Positions 46,093-56,136 are shown, numbered from the stretch's first letter. The stretch: DNA of 64,000 bases from an uncultured Erythrobacter sp. (GCA_947501215.1 CANMUS010000002.1:1-64000), one strand, 5' to 3'. The notes: a model not told the origin generated them from the sequence alone. Translations and numbers: made by a program.

Positions 46093-47232
46093 ATGCCGAT
46101 GAACCGCGTGTGCGAAATGACCGGGGCGGAGTTTCCGCTATTCGCTTTCAGCCATTGCCGGGATGTCGTGGCGGCGGTCAGCAAGGCGGGCGGGTTCGGC
46201 GTGTTCGGCGCGACGCGGTTCAGCCCCGACCAGCTGGAGGAAGAACTCGCCTGGATCGACGCGCATGTCGATGGCGCTCCTTACGGCGTCGATGTGCTGG
46301 TGCCGGAGGTCGTCGATGCCAGCGTGCGCGAACTGGCCGACAACAAGAGCCGCGCGGCGGCGATCGATCCGTCCTACCAGGGCTTCGTCAACCAGATGCT
46401 CGGCCAATACGGCATCGCGCCGGAAGCCGAAATGCCGATCCTGAAGGAGCGGATGGGGATCACGCCCGAGAACGGCCTGGCGCTGATGGAGGTGGCATTC
46501 CGCCACCCGATCAAGCTGATCGCCAACGCTCTCGGCATCGCCCCACCCGCGATGATAGAGGAGGGCAAGGCGCGCGGCGTGCCGGTCGCGGCATTGGTGG
46601 GCGCGAAAGAACATGCGATCCGGCAGGCCGAGGCAGGCGTCGATATTATCGTAGCCCAAGGCGGCGAGGCCGGTGGTCATTGCGGCGAAGTCTCGACTCT
46701 GGTGCTTATACCCGAGGTCGTCCGTGCGCTGTCACGGGCCGGCCATAACATCCCGGTGCTGGCGGCTGGCGGCATCATGACCGGCGGGCAGATGGCCGGG
46801 ATGATGGCGGCGGGCGCGCAGGGCGCGTGGACCGGCTCGGTCTGGCTGGCGACGCCGGAAGCGGAAACCAGCGAAGCCTTCCGAGACAAAATGGTAGCCG
46901 CGCGCAGCCGCGACACAGTCCGCTCGCGCAGCCGCACCGGCAAGCCCGCGCGCCAGCTCAAGACCGCGTGGCACGATGCCTGGGACGCGAGCGACGGCCC
47001 CGGCACGCTGCCCATGCCGCTCATGGGGATGGTCTCCGAACCAGCCTTCGCCCGCATCGAGCGCGAGGCGGCAACCGGCAACGCGGAAGCCCGAGAGCTC
47101 GTCAGCTATTTCGTCGGCCAGGGCGTCGGCCTTGTCGAGCAGGTGCGGTCGAGCAGGCAGGTGGTGCAGGATTTCCGCGAGGAATTCCTCGACGCCGTCG
47201 GCTCGCTCGTCGCCAGCGTCGGCATGGAGTGA
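46093..47232 (+). CDS. Nitronate monooxygenase family FMN protein
   Basis: The 379-residue TIM-barrel protein belongs to the NMO/2-nitropropane dioxygenase family. Visible are FSHCRDVVAAVSKAGGFGVF, the FMN-phosphate region IIVAQGGEAGGHCG, and PVLAAGGIMTGGQMAGMMAAGAQGA. AAGGAGAG precedes the ATG. Many members are quinone reductases or enoyl-ACP reductase relatives rather than true nitronate oxidases. Its place between CoA-transferase genes suggests acyl-CoA metabolism, but the substrate is not known. Confidence 0.87.
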   Translation: MPMNRVCEMTGAEFPLFAFSHCRDVVAAVSKAGGFGVFGATRFSPDQLEEELAWIDAHVDGAPYGVDVLVPEVVDASVRELADNKSRAAAIDPSYQGFVNQMLGQYGIAPEAEMPILKERMGITPENGLALMEVAFRHPIKLIANALGIAPPAMIEEGKARGVPVAALVGAKEHAIRQAEAGVDIIVAQGGEAGGHCGEVSTLVLIPEVVRALSRAGHNIPVLAAGGIMTGGQMAGMMAAGAQGAWTGSVWLATPEAETSEAFRDKMVAARSRDTVRSRSRTGKPARQLKTAWHDAWDASDGPGTLPMPLMGMVSEPAFARIEREAATGNAEARELVSYFVGQGVGLVEQVRSSRQVVQDFREEFLDAVGSLVASVGME

Positions 47233-47268
47233 CTTGACCGGGCGCGCGCAGCCCCGCACGGCACGCCC

Positions 47269-48408
47269 ATGTGGCTCGATACCCCGCGTAATCCGAAAGC
47301 TCCGCTCGCCGGGCTGAAAGTCCTCGAACTCGCCCGCGTGCTGGCAGGGCCGTGGGCGGGACAAATACTCGCCGATCTCGGCGCGGACGTCATCAAGGTA
47401 GAAAGCCCCGATGGCGATGGCACCCGCAAATGGGGGCCGCCGTGGATCGAGCGTGACAATGGCGATCGCGAAGCGGCCTATTATCACGCGACCAATCGCG
47501 GCAAGCGCAGCATCGTCGCGGATTTCCGGGACGAGGGCGATCTCGATCGGGTCAGGGAATTGGCTGGCAGCGCCGACGTGGTGCTGGAAAATTTCAAGAC
47601 CGGCGCGCTGGCCAAATTCGGGCTCGATTACGATAAGCTGGCGAAGGCCAATCCGCGGCTGGTCTACTGCTCCATTACCGGGTTCGGCCAGACTGGCCCG
47701 CGCGCGCAAGAGGCGGGCTACGATTTCGTCATTCAGGCGATGGGCGGCTTCATGTCGCTGACCGGAGAGCCCAACGGCCAACCGATGAAGATGGGAATCT
47801 CGATCTCGGACCTGACTTGTGGCCTCTATTCGGTGATCGGCATCCAGGCGGCCCTGGCGATGCGGGAGCGGACGGGGCGCGGGCAGCATGTCGACATGGC
47901 CCTGCTCGATTGTTCGGTCGGCCTGCTTGCCAGCCAGGCGACGCATTTCTTTAGCACCGGGGAAAACCCGCCGCGCATGGGCAATGAACATGCGCAGGTG
48001 AGCGCTTACGGGGTTTTCCCGACCGCCGATGGCGAGGTCGTGCTCGCGCCCGCGAACGACGGACTGTTCCGCAAGCTGCTCACCCTGCTCGGGCGGGACG
48101 ACCTGCTGGGTGACTTGCGCTTCGCAACCAACGAGGCCCGGCTCGCCAATCGCACGGAACTCGACGAAATCATCGCTGCGGAAACGGCCAAGTGGGAAAG
48201 CGCCGAATTGCTGAGCGATTGCGCGGAAGACGGCATCCCGGCAGGGCCGATCAACGCCATCGATGCGGTCTTTGCCGACCCCCAGGTGCAGGCGCGGCAG
48301 ATGCAGATCGAGCTCGGCGGGATCCCGGGCGTGCGCAGCCCCTTCACCTTCTCCGAGGCCGAACTGGCCCTAGACGCGCCGAGCCCACGCAAGGGACAGC
48401 ACGGCTAG
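47269..48408 (+). CDS. CaiB/BaiF (family III) CoA-transferase
   Basis: The 379-residue product has the family III signature: GLKVLELARVLAGPWAGQIL, DLGADVIKVESPDGDGTR, and the catalytic Asp in MGISISDLTCGLYSV near residue 183. Later motifs include GRGQHVDMALLD and AEDGIPAGPINAI. It transfers CoA between carboxylic acids, the pair unknown. It follows the NMO gene by 36 nt and ends 1 nt before the convergent metK. Confidence 0.9.
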   Translation: MWLDTPRNPKAPLAGLKVLELARVLAGPWAGQILADLGADVIKVESPDGDGTRKWGPPWIERDNGDREAAYYHATNRGKRSIVADFRDEGDLDRVRELAGSADVVLENFKTGALAKFGLDYDKLAKANPRLVYCSITGFGQTGPRAQEAGYDFVIQAMGGFMSLTGEPNGQPMKMGISISDLTCGLYSVIGIQAALAMRERTGRGQHVDMALLDCSVGLLASQATHFFSTGENPPRMGNEHAQVSAYGVFPTADGEVVLAPANDGLFRKLLTLLGRDDLLGDLRFATNEARLANRTELDEIIAAETAKWESAELLSDCAEDGIPAGPINAIDAVFADPQVQARQMQIELGGIPGVRSPFTFSEAELALDAPSPRKGQHG

Positions 48409-48409
48409 T

Positions 48410-49648
48410 TCAGCCTAGCGCTGCCTTCAGATCTTCGACGAGGTCGGTGCGCTCCCACGGGAAGCGATCGCCGTCGGCCTGCCGCCCGAAGTGGCCGTAG
48501 GCTGCGCTTTCGCGATAGATCGGCTTGTTTAGACCCAAATGCGTGCGAATGCCGCGCGGGGTCAGGCCGCCGAGCTTTTCGATTCCCCGGATCGCGTTCT
48601 CGAGAGCTTCGTCGGACACGCCATCGGCAGCAGTGCCGTGGGTATCGACATAGAGCGATAGCGGCTTCGACACGCCGATCGCATAGCTGAGCTGGATTGT
48701 GCAGCGCGTGGCAAGGCCGGCGGCGACGATGTTCTTGGCCAGATAGCGCGTGATATAGGCGGCCGAGCGGTCGACCTTGGTCGGGTCCTTGCCGCTGAAC
48801 GCACCGCCGCCATGCGGGGCTGCGCCGCCATAGGTATCGACGATGATCTTGCGGCCTGTCAGGCCGGCGTCGCCATCGGGGCCGCCGATCTCGAAGGCGC
48901 CGGTGGGATTGATGTGCCATTCCGTGTCGCCGGAAATCCAGCCATCGGGCAGGATTTCGGTGACGACCTTCTGGACATAGGCCTTGAGCTCGGCCTCTTT
49001 CTCGCCCTCGTGATAGCCCTTGCCGTGCTGCGTCGAGACGACGATCGCGGTGCAGGCGACGGGCTTTCCGTCTTCATAGCGCAGCGAGAGCTGGCTCTTG
49101 GCATCGGGCTCAAGGAAGGGTGCCGCGCCGCTCTTGCGGTCGGCTGCGAGGCGTTCGAGAATCTTGTGGCTGTAATCGAGCGTCGCCGGCATGAGATCGG
49201 GCGTCTCGTCGCAGGCGAAGCCGAACATGATACCCTGGTCGCCCGCACCCTCGTCCTTGTTGCCGCTGGAATCGACGCCTTGGGCAATTTCCGAAGACTG
49301 ACCGTGAAGGTGGTTTTCGAACGTCAGCGTCTTCCAGTGAAACCCGTCCTGCTCGTAGCCGATCTCGCGGACAGTCTGGCGCACCGCCTGCTCGATTTCG
49401 TCCTTCGCGCCGGGAGCCCAGCCGCCATTGTCGGCCCAGTCGGGATTGTTGTTGTCATACATCGGAGCGCAGCGAATTTCGCCGGACAGGATCACGCGCT
49501 GGGTCGTCGTCATCGTTTCGCAGGCCACGCGAGCTTCGGGATCCTTGCCGAGCATGAGATCGACGATGGCGTCAGAAATCTGGTCGGAAACCTTGTCGGG
49601 ATGGCCTTCCGAAACGCTTTCCGAAGTAAAGAGATAACTTTTACGCAT
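48410..49648 (-). CDS. metK: S-adenosylmethionine synthase
   Basis: The 412-residue enzyme makes SAM from methionine and ATP. Diagnostic pieces include [20 protein letters not shown], the [12 protein letters not shown] motif (near residue 130) and [19 protein letters not shown]. Length is normal. It is the last gene of a run with lnt 48 nt upstream, and a palindrome in that gap suggests regulation by a methionine-regulon repressor. Confidence 0.97.
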   Translation of the reverse strand: MRKSYLFTSESVSEGHPDKVSDQISDAIVDLMLGKDPEARVACETMTTTQRVILSGEIRCAPMYDNNNPDWADNGGWAPGAKDEIEQAVRQTVREIGYEQDGFHWKTLTFENHLHGQSSEIAQGVDSSGNKDEGAGDQGIMFGFACDETPDLMPATLDYSHKILERLAADRKSGAAPFLEPDAKSQLSLRYEDGKPVACTAIVVSTQHGKGYHEGEKEAELKAYVQKVVTEILPDGWISGDTEWHINPTGAFEIGGPDGDAGLTGRKIIVDTYGGAAPHGGGAFSGKDPTKVDRSAAYITRYLAKNIVAAGLATRCTIQLSYAIGVSKPLSLYVDTHGTAADGVSDEALENAIRGIEKLGGLTPRGIRTHLGLNKPIYRESAAYGHFGRQADGDRFPWERTDLVEDLKAALG

Positions 49649-49666
49649 GCAGCCGATCGTCCCGAT

Positions 49667-49682
49667 ATAAAGATGTCTTTAT
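49667..49682. promoter_or_regulatory. Palindromic operator candidate upstream of metK
   Basis: ATAAAGATGTCTTTAT has 7-bp arms around two bases, 18 nt before the metK ATG. On the minus strand the arms extend to ACATAAAGA and TCTTTATAT. ArsR-family methionine/SAH regulators of Alphaproteobacteria are reported to use similar palindromes. The identity of the binder is inferred. Confidence 0.6.
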
Positions 49683-49696
49683 GTGCTCGTGTCGAC

Positions 49697-51274
49697 CTAG
49701 CCGCGCCGGTGCCGCATTACAACCAGCGATCCGGCACACAGCAGCAGCCCCCATGCAAGAGTCAGCCAATGGCCGAGCTGCGCAAACCAGGTAGGCTCGT
49801 GCGCGGGCGGCACCAGCGTATCGACCCGCGCGGCGATATTGCGCCCGATATGCTCGCGCACCACCCCGCGCGCGTCGATCACCGCGCTGATCCCGGTGGT
49901 GGTGGAGCGGAGCACGGGCAGCCCTTCCTCCGCCGCACGCATCCGCGCCTGGCCGAGATGCTGGGGTGGGCCCCAGGCGCCGAACCAGCCGTCGTTCGAC
50001 GGGTTGAAGATATAGTCGGGCCGGTTGTCGCGATCGGTCACTTCGCCGGAGAAGACGATCTCGTAGCAGATCTGGATGCCAGCCTTGCCGTAGCTTCCGA
50101 GGTCGAGGCTCTGCGGCCCGGGCCCCGGCAGGAAATCGATCGTCCCTGCCACCAGTCGGGTCGCGCCGAGTGGCTCCAGCAGGGCCCGCATGGGGAGGTA
50201 TTCGCCATAGGGCACGAGGTGCGACTTCGCTGCGCTGTCGATGATCTCTCCCTGTCCGTCGATTGCCAGAACGACATTGTAGGCGCCGGTGGCCCGCCGC
50301 AGGCCGCCCACCTCCTCGAGTTCGAGATCTTGCGCGCCGGTCAGCAAAAGCGAACCTTCGCCGATGGTGCTGCCAATGCGGGCACGGGCGAAAGCCGGGT
50401 TCGCGCCAGCCGTCATCCGGTCGTAATAGCGCTGCGGATAGCCGTCGCGCAGGTAGTCAGGGACGCCACTTTCGGGCCACAGAACAAGCCTTTGGCTGAC
50501 CGGTCGCTGCGGCGTGCTGAGACCGGCGATGGTCTGGAACTGGCTTTCGTATTTCGATGCGTCGTCGATCTCTTCCTGCCGCAAATTCGGCTGGACGAGC
50601 GTCAGGGGAAGATAGCCCTCGCGCTCCTCACCGGCAGGTAGATACATTCCTGTGACCAACACCGCAGTTGCCGCAGCGAGCGGGACCCAGCGCTTCGCAA
50701 CCACCAGCATCGCCAGCAGCGCGGCAGCACAGACCGCCATGCCCGAGAGGGCGTAAGTTCCCGCAAAGGGCAACAGCGCGCCAAATCCCGGGCGGTCCCA
50801 CGGCCCCATCAGTGCAAGCGAGAACGGCCCCCAGGAATAGCCGGTGAAGACCCAGCTGCGCAGCCATTCGCCGAGGATCCAGCTGGCACCCAGTGCCAGC
50901 GCGAAGGCTGGACCCGAACCATTGCGAACCAACGCCTTCGCGAGACCGGCTGCGATCGCGGGATAAACCGCGAGGTAGAGCGACAGAAGCGGCACCGCGA
51001 GCCAGCCGAGCGTGGGCGGCATTTCGGCCTGATAGGTGAAGGCCGTCGCGATCCAGTTGTTGGTGACGGTGAAATGCGCGACGCCGAACAGCCAGCCGCG
51101 CTTTGCGGCGATGCCGATAGTCGCGCTGTCGGCAACAATCAGCGCGAAGGCCCCCATAGCGACAATAGCGACGGGCCACAGGCCGAGCGGCGGGTAGCCG
51201 AGCGCGGCCAGCGCGCCGAGCAGCAGCAGCGTTACATTGGGATGACGGCGGGCGAAACCGAGAAGCATATCCAT
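49697..51274 (-). CDS. lnt: Apolipoprotein N-acyltransferase
   Basis: The 525-residue inner-membrane enzyme adds the third acyl chain to lipoproteins. Six or more N-terminal helices (to about 200) precede a nitrilase domain. The catalytic triad is visible as Glu in LVLWPESGVPDYL, Lys in SAAKSHLVPYGEYLP and Cys in IQICYEIVFSG. A final helix lies near the C-terminus (LTLAWGLLLCAGSLVVM). It precedes metK on the same strand. Confidence 0.95.
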   Translation of the reverse strand: MDMLLGFARRHPNVTLLLLGALAALGYPPLGLWPVAIVAMGAFALIVADSATIGIAAKRGWLFGVAHFTVTNNWIATAFTYQAEMPPTLGWLAVPLLSLYLAVYPAIAAGLAKALVRNGSGPAFALALGASWILGEWLRSWVFTGYSWGPFSLALMGPWDRPGFGALLPFAGTYALSGMAVCAAALLAMLVVAKRWVPLAAATAVLVTGMYLPAGEEREGYLPLTLVQPNLRQEEIDDASKYESQFQTIAGLSTPQRPVSQRLVLWPESGVPDYLRDGYPQRYYDRMTAGANPAFARARIGSTIGEGSLLLTGAQDLELEEVGGLRRATGAYNVVLAIDGQGEIIDSAAKSHLVPYGEYLPMRALLEPLGATRLVAGTIDFLPGPGPQSLDLGSYGKAGIQICYEIVFSGEVTDRDNRPDYIFNPSNDGWFGAWGPPQHLGQARMRAAEEGLPVLRSTTTGISAVIDARGVVREHIGRNIAARVDTLVPPAHEPTWFAQLGHWLTLAWGLLLCAGSLVVMRHRRG

Positions 51275-51315
51275 CGGTCTCGCCCTATTCGATCGATCCC
51301 GCCGATCAAGCGCGA

Positions 51316-52008
51316 TCAGGCGGCGTTGGCCTCTTCGTCGGCATCTTTCTTGCGGCGACGGCGCGGGGCAGGCTTGGCCTCGCCCTCGTCGGCGGCGCTG
51401 ATCGAGGGCGGCAGCACGGTCGCGTCGATCTCGCCTTCGCTACCGGCCTGGCCTTCTTCATTCTTCTTGGCCTTGCGCGGAGCCCGGCGCTTCTTGGGCT
51501 GATCGTCCTCGTCGTCGCGGCGCACGAAGGGGTTCTCGTCGGGCTCGTAGGAATTGGAGTCGTCCTCGGCGTCCTTCTTGCGCGAGCGCTTGGGGGGCTT
51601 GTCCCCGCGATCCTTCCGGCCGCCCTCGTCGTGATCGTCACGACGCGAGCGCTGGCGGCGATTGTTGTCGCGGCGATCGTCATTGTCGTCGCCATCGTCG
51701 TCGTCCGACTGGTTCTGGCCGCGATCGTCCTGGCGCTTGGCCTTCTGCTCGTCCTGCCGTGCCTTGTTGTCGGCGATCACGCGGAAATAGTGGTCGGCGA
51801 ACTGGAGATAATATTCCGCCTGCACCCGGTCGCCGTTGTGCTGGGCGTCCTGGGCAAGCTTCTTGTACTTGTCGAGCAGCTGGGGCGCATTGCCCCGCGC
51901 GCGACTGTCGATCCGGTTGGCCGAGTTGCCGCCGCCCTGGTTACGGTTGTTGCGACCGCGACGACGGTTATTGCGATTGTTGTTCAAGGGTAGGTAATCC
52001 TCATTCAT
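51316..52008 (-). CDS. DUF4167 domain protein
   Basis: From the ATG at 52008 it has 230 residues; a TTG at 51987 (LNNNRNNRRRGR) with GAGGA before it is an equally good start. The conserved part is at the N-terminus: Asn/Arg-rich NNRNNRRRGRNNRNQ, then APQLLDKYKKLAQDAQHNGDRVQAEYYLQFADHYFRV. The remainder is very charged and disordered (runs of Asp, Arg, Lys). The family is common in Alphaproteobacteria beside prmC/prfA and may bind RNA or ribosomes. Its function is not established. Confidence 0.85.
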   Translation of the reverse strand: MNEDYLPLNNNRNNRRRGRNNRNQGGGNSANRIDSRARGNAPQLLDKYKKLAQDAQHNGDRVQAEYYLQFADHYFRVIADNKARQDEQKAKRQDDRGQNQSDDDDGDDNDDRRDNNRRQRSRRDDHDEGGRKDRGDKPPKRSRKKDAEDDSNSYEPDENPFVRRDDEDDQPKKRRAPRKAKKNEEGQAGSEGEIDATVLPPSISAADEGEAKPAPRRRRKKDADEEANAA

Positions 52009-52225
52009 GGCGCGGCGCGGACCCTCGGTCCGCCTATGGCCGCCTTGCCCCTTGCGCGCCCGCGCTTGTCGCATGGCGCGTGCCCCGTTTTCCTGCATGG
52101 TATGCGAGGCTTGAAAGGCCGCGCACCGGAACTGCATATGTCGGGGCTTAGGCCACCGGGTCGGACATGCCGCGCACCACTGGCCTGTGGCCAGAGGTAA
52201 AGTGTCGAATCGGCTTTGCCAACCC

Positions 52226-53047
52226 CTATCTGAGAATCAGTGCACGGGGGCGGCCCGCTAGGTCCCTGCGCAGCTCGGTTCCGAACCCCGATTCGCGGGC
52301 GATAGCCGACACCGCGTTCGCCTGCTTCCAGCCGATTTCGAGCACGGCGATGCCGTCCGGCAAAAAGAGCTTGCCAAGGTCCGGGACGATCGCGCGATAG
52401 TCGTCAAGCCCCTCGGGACCGGCGAACAAGGCGGAGGCTGGCTCGAAATCGCGCACATCGGGATCGAGCTGGGCATCGTCCTCGACATAAGGCGGGTTGC
52501 ACAGGATCAGATCGAACTTGCCGAGATCGTCGGCCCAGCCATCGTCCAGCCAGCTTGTGACGCGGAATTCCGCTCGATCTTGAAGCCCGAGCGTTTCGCT
52601 GTTGCCCTGCGCCACGGCCAGCGCCGCACTTGAAATATCGATCCCGATACCCGTCGCGACCGGGCGCGCGGAGAGAAACGCCAGCAGCAACGCGCCGCTC
52701 CCGGTGCCCATGTCCAGCACCCGCGCATTGAGTCTCGCATGATCGAGAGCGGCCTGCACGATGGTCTCGCTGTCACCGCGCGGGATGAGCGTGTCTTTCG
52801 TGACGACGAAGTCGAGCCCGAAGAACTCCTGCCGCCCGAGAATATGAGCAACGGGTTCATTTGCCGAGCGCCGCTCGACATAACCACCGAAGCTGGCAGG
52901 CGCCTCGTCCCGCATATACTTCATCAGCAAGTCCGAGCGCGATGTACCGAGCGCATGCGCCATCAGCAGTTCGGCATCCAGCCGTGCGGTGTCGCTAGTG
53001 GCGGAGAGGCGCTGTGCGGCTTCGCGGATTGCCTGGTGGACGTTCAA
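52226..53047 (-). CDS. prmC: Release factor glutamine methyltransferase
   Basis: The 273-residue enzyme methylates the Gln of the GGQ motif in release factors. The SAM-binding segment VLDMGTGSGALLLAFLS (near residue 115) and the catalytic NPPY (DLILCNPPYVEDD near 185) are intact. The N-terminal helical domain is normal. It follows prfA, its substrate gene, after a gap that carries a dispersed palindrome. Confidence 0.95.
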   Translation of the reverse strand: MNVHQAIREAAQRLSATSDTARLDAELLMAHALGTSRSDLLMKYMRDEAPASFGGYVERRSANEPVAHILGRQEFFGLDFVVTKDTLIPRGDSETIVQAALDHARLNARVLDMGTGSGALLLAFLSARPVATGIGIDISSAALAVAQGNSETLGLQDRAEFRVTSWLDDGWADDLGKFDLILCNPPYVEDDAQLDPDVRDFEPASALFAGPEGLDDYRAIVPDLGKLFLPDGIAVLEIGWKQANAVSAIARESGFGTELRRDLAGRPRALILR

Positions 53048-53068
53048 CTCCGCATACCCGGTGCCTGT

Positions 53069-53142
53069 CCTTCGACAAGCTCAGGACGAGCGGAAATGGT
53101 TCGCAATTTTCCCTCCACCCGCTCAGCCTGAGCCTGTCGAAG
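53069..53142. repeat. Dispersed palindromic element, copy 1
   Basis: CTTCGACAAGCTCAGGACGA at one end and a matching inverted arm (53118-53142, ending CTGTCGAAG) flank a 24-nt centre. The right arm is identical over 25 nt to the right arm of the element at 60874-60948. Similar elements are common in sphingomonad genomes. Confidence 0.85.
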
Positions 53143-53168
53143 ACCACGCGCAGCCGCCGGAAACACGC

Positions 53169-54236
53169 TCACTCCGCCATCGCCGCGAGGCGCTTGGCCT
53201 CGTCCTCGGCAATCAGCGCGTCGACCAGTTCGCCCAAGCCAGGCCCGGCGATGATCTGCGGCAGCTTCTGCAGCGTCAGGCCGATGCGGTGGTCGGTCAC
53301 GCGCCCCTGAGGGAAGTTGTAGGTGCGGATGCGTTCGGAGCGGTCGCCGCTGCCGACCATCGCCTTGCGCGCCTCGGCCTCGGCACCCTGCGTCGCCTCG
53401 CGCTGCTGCTCGTAAAGCCGCGCGCGCAAGACCTGCATCGCCTTTTCCTTGTTCTTGTGCTGGCTGCGCCCGTCCTGGCAGGTGACCACCAGGCCGGTCG
53501 GCTCATGCGTGATGCGGATCGCGGAATCAGTGGTGTTGACGTGCTGGCCGCCCGCTCCGCTGGCGCGATAGGTGTCGATCTTGAGATCGCCCGGATCGAT
53601 CTGCACATCGACCTCGTCCGGCTCCGGCAGCACCGCTACGGTCGCTGCCGAGGTGTGGATCCGCCCGCCGCTCTCGGTTTCGGGCACGCGCTGGACGCGA
53701 TGGACGCCGCTTTCGAACTTGAGCTTGGCGAAGACCCCGCTGCCAGTGACGTTCGCCACAATTTCCTTGAAGCCGCCCACCTCGCTGGCGCTCATGCTGA
53801 CCGGCTCCACCCTCCAGCCCTGCTCGGCAGCAAAGCGTTCGTACATGCGATAGAGATCGCCTGCGAACAGCGCCGCCTCGTCTCCGCCAGTGCCCGCGCG
53901 GATTTCGAGCATCGCAGGCTTGTTGTCGGCCGAATCGCGCGGCAGCATGGCCACGGCCAGTTCGCGCTCCGCCTCGGGCAGGCGCTTGCGGAGGGAGCCC
54001 AGCTCCTCCTCAGCCATCGCTTTCATTTCCGGATCGGCAAGCATCTCCTCGAGGCTCGCAATCTCCTCGCGCGCGGCCTTTACCTCGGCGGCGACCTTCG
54101 CCACCGGCTCCAGCTCGGCATAATCGCGCGATGCCTGGACGAACGCCTCCCCCTCGAGCTGGCCCGACGCCATGCGCGCCTCGAGCTCGGCGAAGCGATG
54201 GGCGATCTGGTCGAGACGTTCTGCTGGGATGGTCAT
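53169..54236 (-). CDS. prfA: Peptide chain release factor 1
   Basis: The 355-residue factor reads UAA and UAG. The codon-recognition PxT motif is PET ([17 protein letters not shown]), and the catalytic GGQ is present ([18 protein letters not shown] near residue 230). The helical N-terminal domain is complete. The gene lies between hisS and prmC. Confidence 0.97.
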   Translation of the reverse strand: MTIPAERLDQIAHRFAELEARMASGQLEGEAFVQASRDYAELEPVAKVAAEVKAAREEIASLEEMLADPEMKAMAEEELGSLRKRLPEAERELAVAMLPRDSADNKPAMLEIRAGTGGDEAALFAGDLYRMYERFAAEQGWRVEPVSMSASEVGGFKEIVANVTGSGVFAKLKFESGVHRVQRVPETESGGRIHTSAATVAVLPEPDEVDVQIDPGDLKIDTYRASGAGGQHVNTTDSAIRITHEPTGLVVTCQDGRSQHKNKEKAMQVLRARLYEQQREATQGAEAEARKAMVGSGDRSERIRTYNFPQGRVTDHRIGLTLQKLPQIIAGPGLGELVDALIAEDEAKRLAAMAE

Positions 54237-54541
54237 GGGTCATTTCGGGCGACAGATGGGCGACAAAGGCGACAGTGTGTCGCCTGCGTGAGATTGAATT
54301 AAGTGACTATTCCAAAGAGCTTTTCATAGTCCAGAAGCGGGTTGACATACTGCGGGGGACCCCCCGCCCATGCCTTTCCCGGCAGCTACCGGGCTTCCCC
54401 TAGCGAATGACCCGGCCAGTAGGAAAGGCTTTCGAATACTCGTCCTCCCGGTCCCCAAGACGGGATCCCGCCTTTCTGCTAACGCCCCGCCGAAGCCGCT
54501 GGACCCCGGATCGAGTTCGGTGTGACGATAGGAAGTGAGGG
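54237..54541. other. Intergenic stretch with several short palindromes, no gene
   Basis: These 305 nt separate hisS from prfA. They hold GCGGGGGACCCCCCGC (54351-54366 region), a GCCTTTCC/GGAAAGGC inverted pair around 54375-54435, and a GGACCCCGGATCGAG stretch ending GTGACG (about 54499-54526) like dispersed sphingomonad repeats. No gene and no clear terminator are seen. Confidence 0.45.
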
Positions 54542-55771
54542 TCAGTACTGCCTTATTGCCTTAAGAACGGACTCGTCAGAATTGTCATGCGAGACGCTGT
54601 GTCCACCTTCCGGCTGGAGGGAAAGAATGACTTTGGGAGAACGTTTTACCGCTTTATCATAGCGTTTCTTGCGTGAGCCACCGGACACCATTTCACCAGT
54701 GAAGCCTGCAGCGCGGATATCCTTGAGGACGCCGATCGCTTCCGAGATTCTCTCGTCGTCCTCTACAACCACGATCAAGTCGCACTCCGGTTCGCCCTTC
54801 TCTCCTACCAACATCGCCAGCCGCTCGATGCCGGCAGCCCAGCCGACAGCGGGCGTTGGCGATCCGCCGAGGCTTTCCATCAGCCCGTCGTAGCGGCCGC
54901 CGCCCAGGATGGTGCTCTGCGAGCCCAGTTTTCCCGCAGCCTCGCTGACCTCGTCGGGAATGAATTCGAACGCCGTGTGCCGGTAATAGTCGAGGCCGCG
55001 TACGAGGCTTGTCGCGCGCGTCCACTTCACGCCCGCAGCATCGAGGCCGCTCGTCACCGCATCGAAGAACGCGCGTGCATCGTCGGACAGGAACTGGTCG
55101 ATCTTAGGCGCATCCGCCACGAACCGCTGGTCGCGGCGATCTTTGCTGTCGAGGATGCGGAGCGGGTTCTTCTCGAGCCGCTCCTGCGAATCCGCCGAAA
55201 GCTCGTCTTTCACCGCGCGGAAGTGCTCGACCAGCGCCGCGCGCCAGGCTTCGCGGCTGTCGCCGTCGCCCAGCGTGTTGAGGTGTAGCGTCACGCCCTC
55301 GATGCCGAGCTCCTTCAGCAGCTGATCGGCCATCGCAAGCAGTTCGACATCCGCTTGCGGCTCGGCCGCGCCGATGATCTCCGCGTCGATCTGGTGGAAC
55401 TGGCGATAGCGGCCTTTCTGCGGCCGCTCGTAGCGGAACAGCGGGCCGTGCGTCGCGATCTTGAGCGGCGCGTGCTGCTGCCAGCCGTTCGAGAGGTAGG
55501 CGCGCGCGATCCCGGCAGTGAACTCGGGGCGCAGCGTCAGGCTGTCGCCGCCGCGATCCTCGAAGCTGTACATTTCCTTGGAGACCACATCGGTCGTCTC
55601 GCCGATCGCGCGGCTGAACACCTCGGTCTTCTCGAACACCGGCATCTCCACCCGGCGAAAGCGGTAGAGCTTGCGCACGCGCTCGAAGGTCTCGACGACG
55701 AAGGCGAAGGCTTCGGCATCGGGGCCGAAGATGTCCTGCGTACCGCGGATGGCTTGGGGTGTTTTCGACAT
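54542..55771 (-). CDS. hisS: Histidyl-tRNA synthetase
   Basis: The 409-residue class II synthetase has motif 1/2 elements ([52 protein letters not shown]). Motif 3 is [14 protein letters not shown] with the [10 protein letters not shown] segment. The C-terminal anticodon domain is present ([16 protein letters not shown]). It charges tRNA-His. It is the first gene of the minus-strand run toward prfA and prmC. Confidence 0.96.
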   Translation of the reverse strand: MSKTPQAIRGTQDIFGPDAEAFAFVVETFERVRKLYRFRRVEMPVFEKTEVFSRAIGETTDVVSKEMYSFEDRGGDSLTLRPEFTAGIARAYLSNGWQQHAPLKIATHGPLFRYERPQKGRYRQFHQIDAEIIGAAEPQADVELLAMADQLLKELGIEGVTLHLNTLGDGDSREAWRAALVEHFRAVKDELSADSQERLEKNPLRILDSKDRRDQRFVADAPKIDQFLSDDARAFFDAVTSGLDAAGVKWTRATSLVRGLDYYRHTAFEFIPDEVSEAAGKLGSQSTILGGGRYDGLMESLGGSPTPAVGWAAGIERLAMLVGEKGEPECDLIVVVEDDERISEAIGVLKDIRAAGFTGEMVSGGSRKKRYDKAVKRSPKVILSLQPEGGHSVSHDNSDESVLKAIRQY

Positions 55772-55819
55772 GGCGCGCCTTTAGGTGCGTTGGCCGCCAG
55801 CAGCAAGTTGCTGGCTCGC

Positions 55820-55899
55820 ACTGTTCCATTCCGCCCCCCTCTCGACCCCACGGAAGTATGCTCAACGGGTAGTCGGGAGGGGGAGCGGGTTGGAACAGT
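55820..55899. repeat. Imperfect ~28-bp inverted repeat
   Basis: ACTGTTCCA (55820-55828) pairs exactly with TGGAACAGT (55891-55899). Pairing continues inward with a few mismatches and one bulge through the C-rich and G-rich stretches (CCGCCCCCCTCTCGAC against GTCGGGAGGGGGAGCGG). Confidence 0.7.
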
Positions 55900-56032
55900 C
55901 AAAGGGAAGTGCGGATGCTCTTCACGCACGCAGTAAACAGACTGTTGCCGCAATATACACACGAGGCTAGAGGCCCCCGCGAAGTCTTTCTGGGGAGAGG
56001 GGCGTTTAGTCTTTCCGCTTAACGGCGGGACG

Positions 56033-56109
56033 GCACCGGCCCTCTCCCCCGCCCGGCCACCCGATCAGCATCGTGCCGTGGGTGGCCGGGCGGGGGAGAG
56101 GGCCGGTGC
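56033..56109. repeat. Perfect 30-bp inverted repeat in the ppa leader
   Basis: The arm at 56033-56062 (starting GCACCGGCCCTCTCCC) is the exact reverse complement of 56080-56109, around a 17-nt loop. It ends 27 nt before the ppa ATG. Any RNA crossing it would fold into a very stable GC-rich hairpin. Confidence 0.95.
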
Positions 56110-56136
56110 GGCAACCTGTAAATAACGAGAGCATCA

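Larger units (their letters stand above)
55772..56136. other. Divergent region between hisS and ppa with two long inverted repeats
   Basis: These 365 nt carry no supported gene. They hold an imperfect inverted repeat at 55820-55899 and a perfect 30-bp inverted repeat at 56033-56109. Promoters of hisS (minus) and ppa (plus) must lie here but no clear pair was identified. Confidence 0.5.

Noticed and set aside
49649-49696. SAM riboswitch upstream of metK
   Set aside because: The gap is only 48 nt and is occupied by a simple palindrome. No SAM-II or SAM/SAH aptamer pattern was seen.
54237-54541. Remnant gene or tRNA between hisS and prfA
   Set aside because: No tRNA-like cloverleaf or open frame of note was found; only short palindromes.
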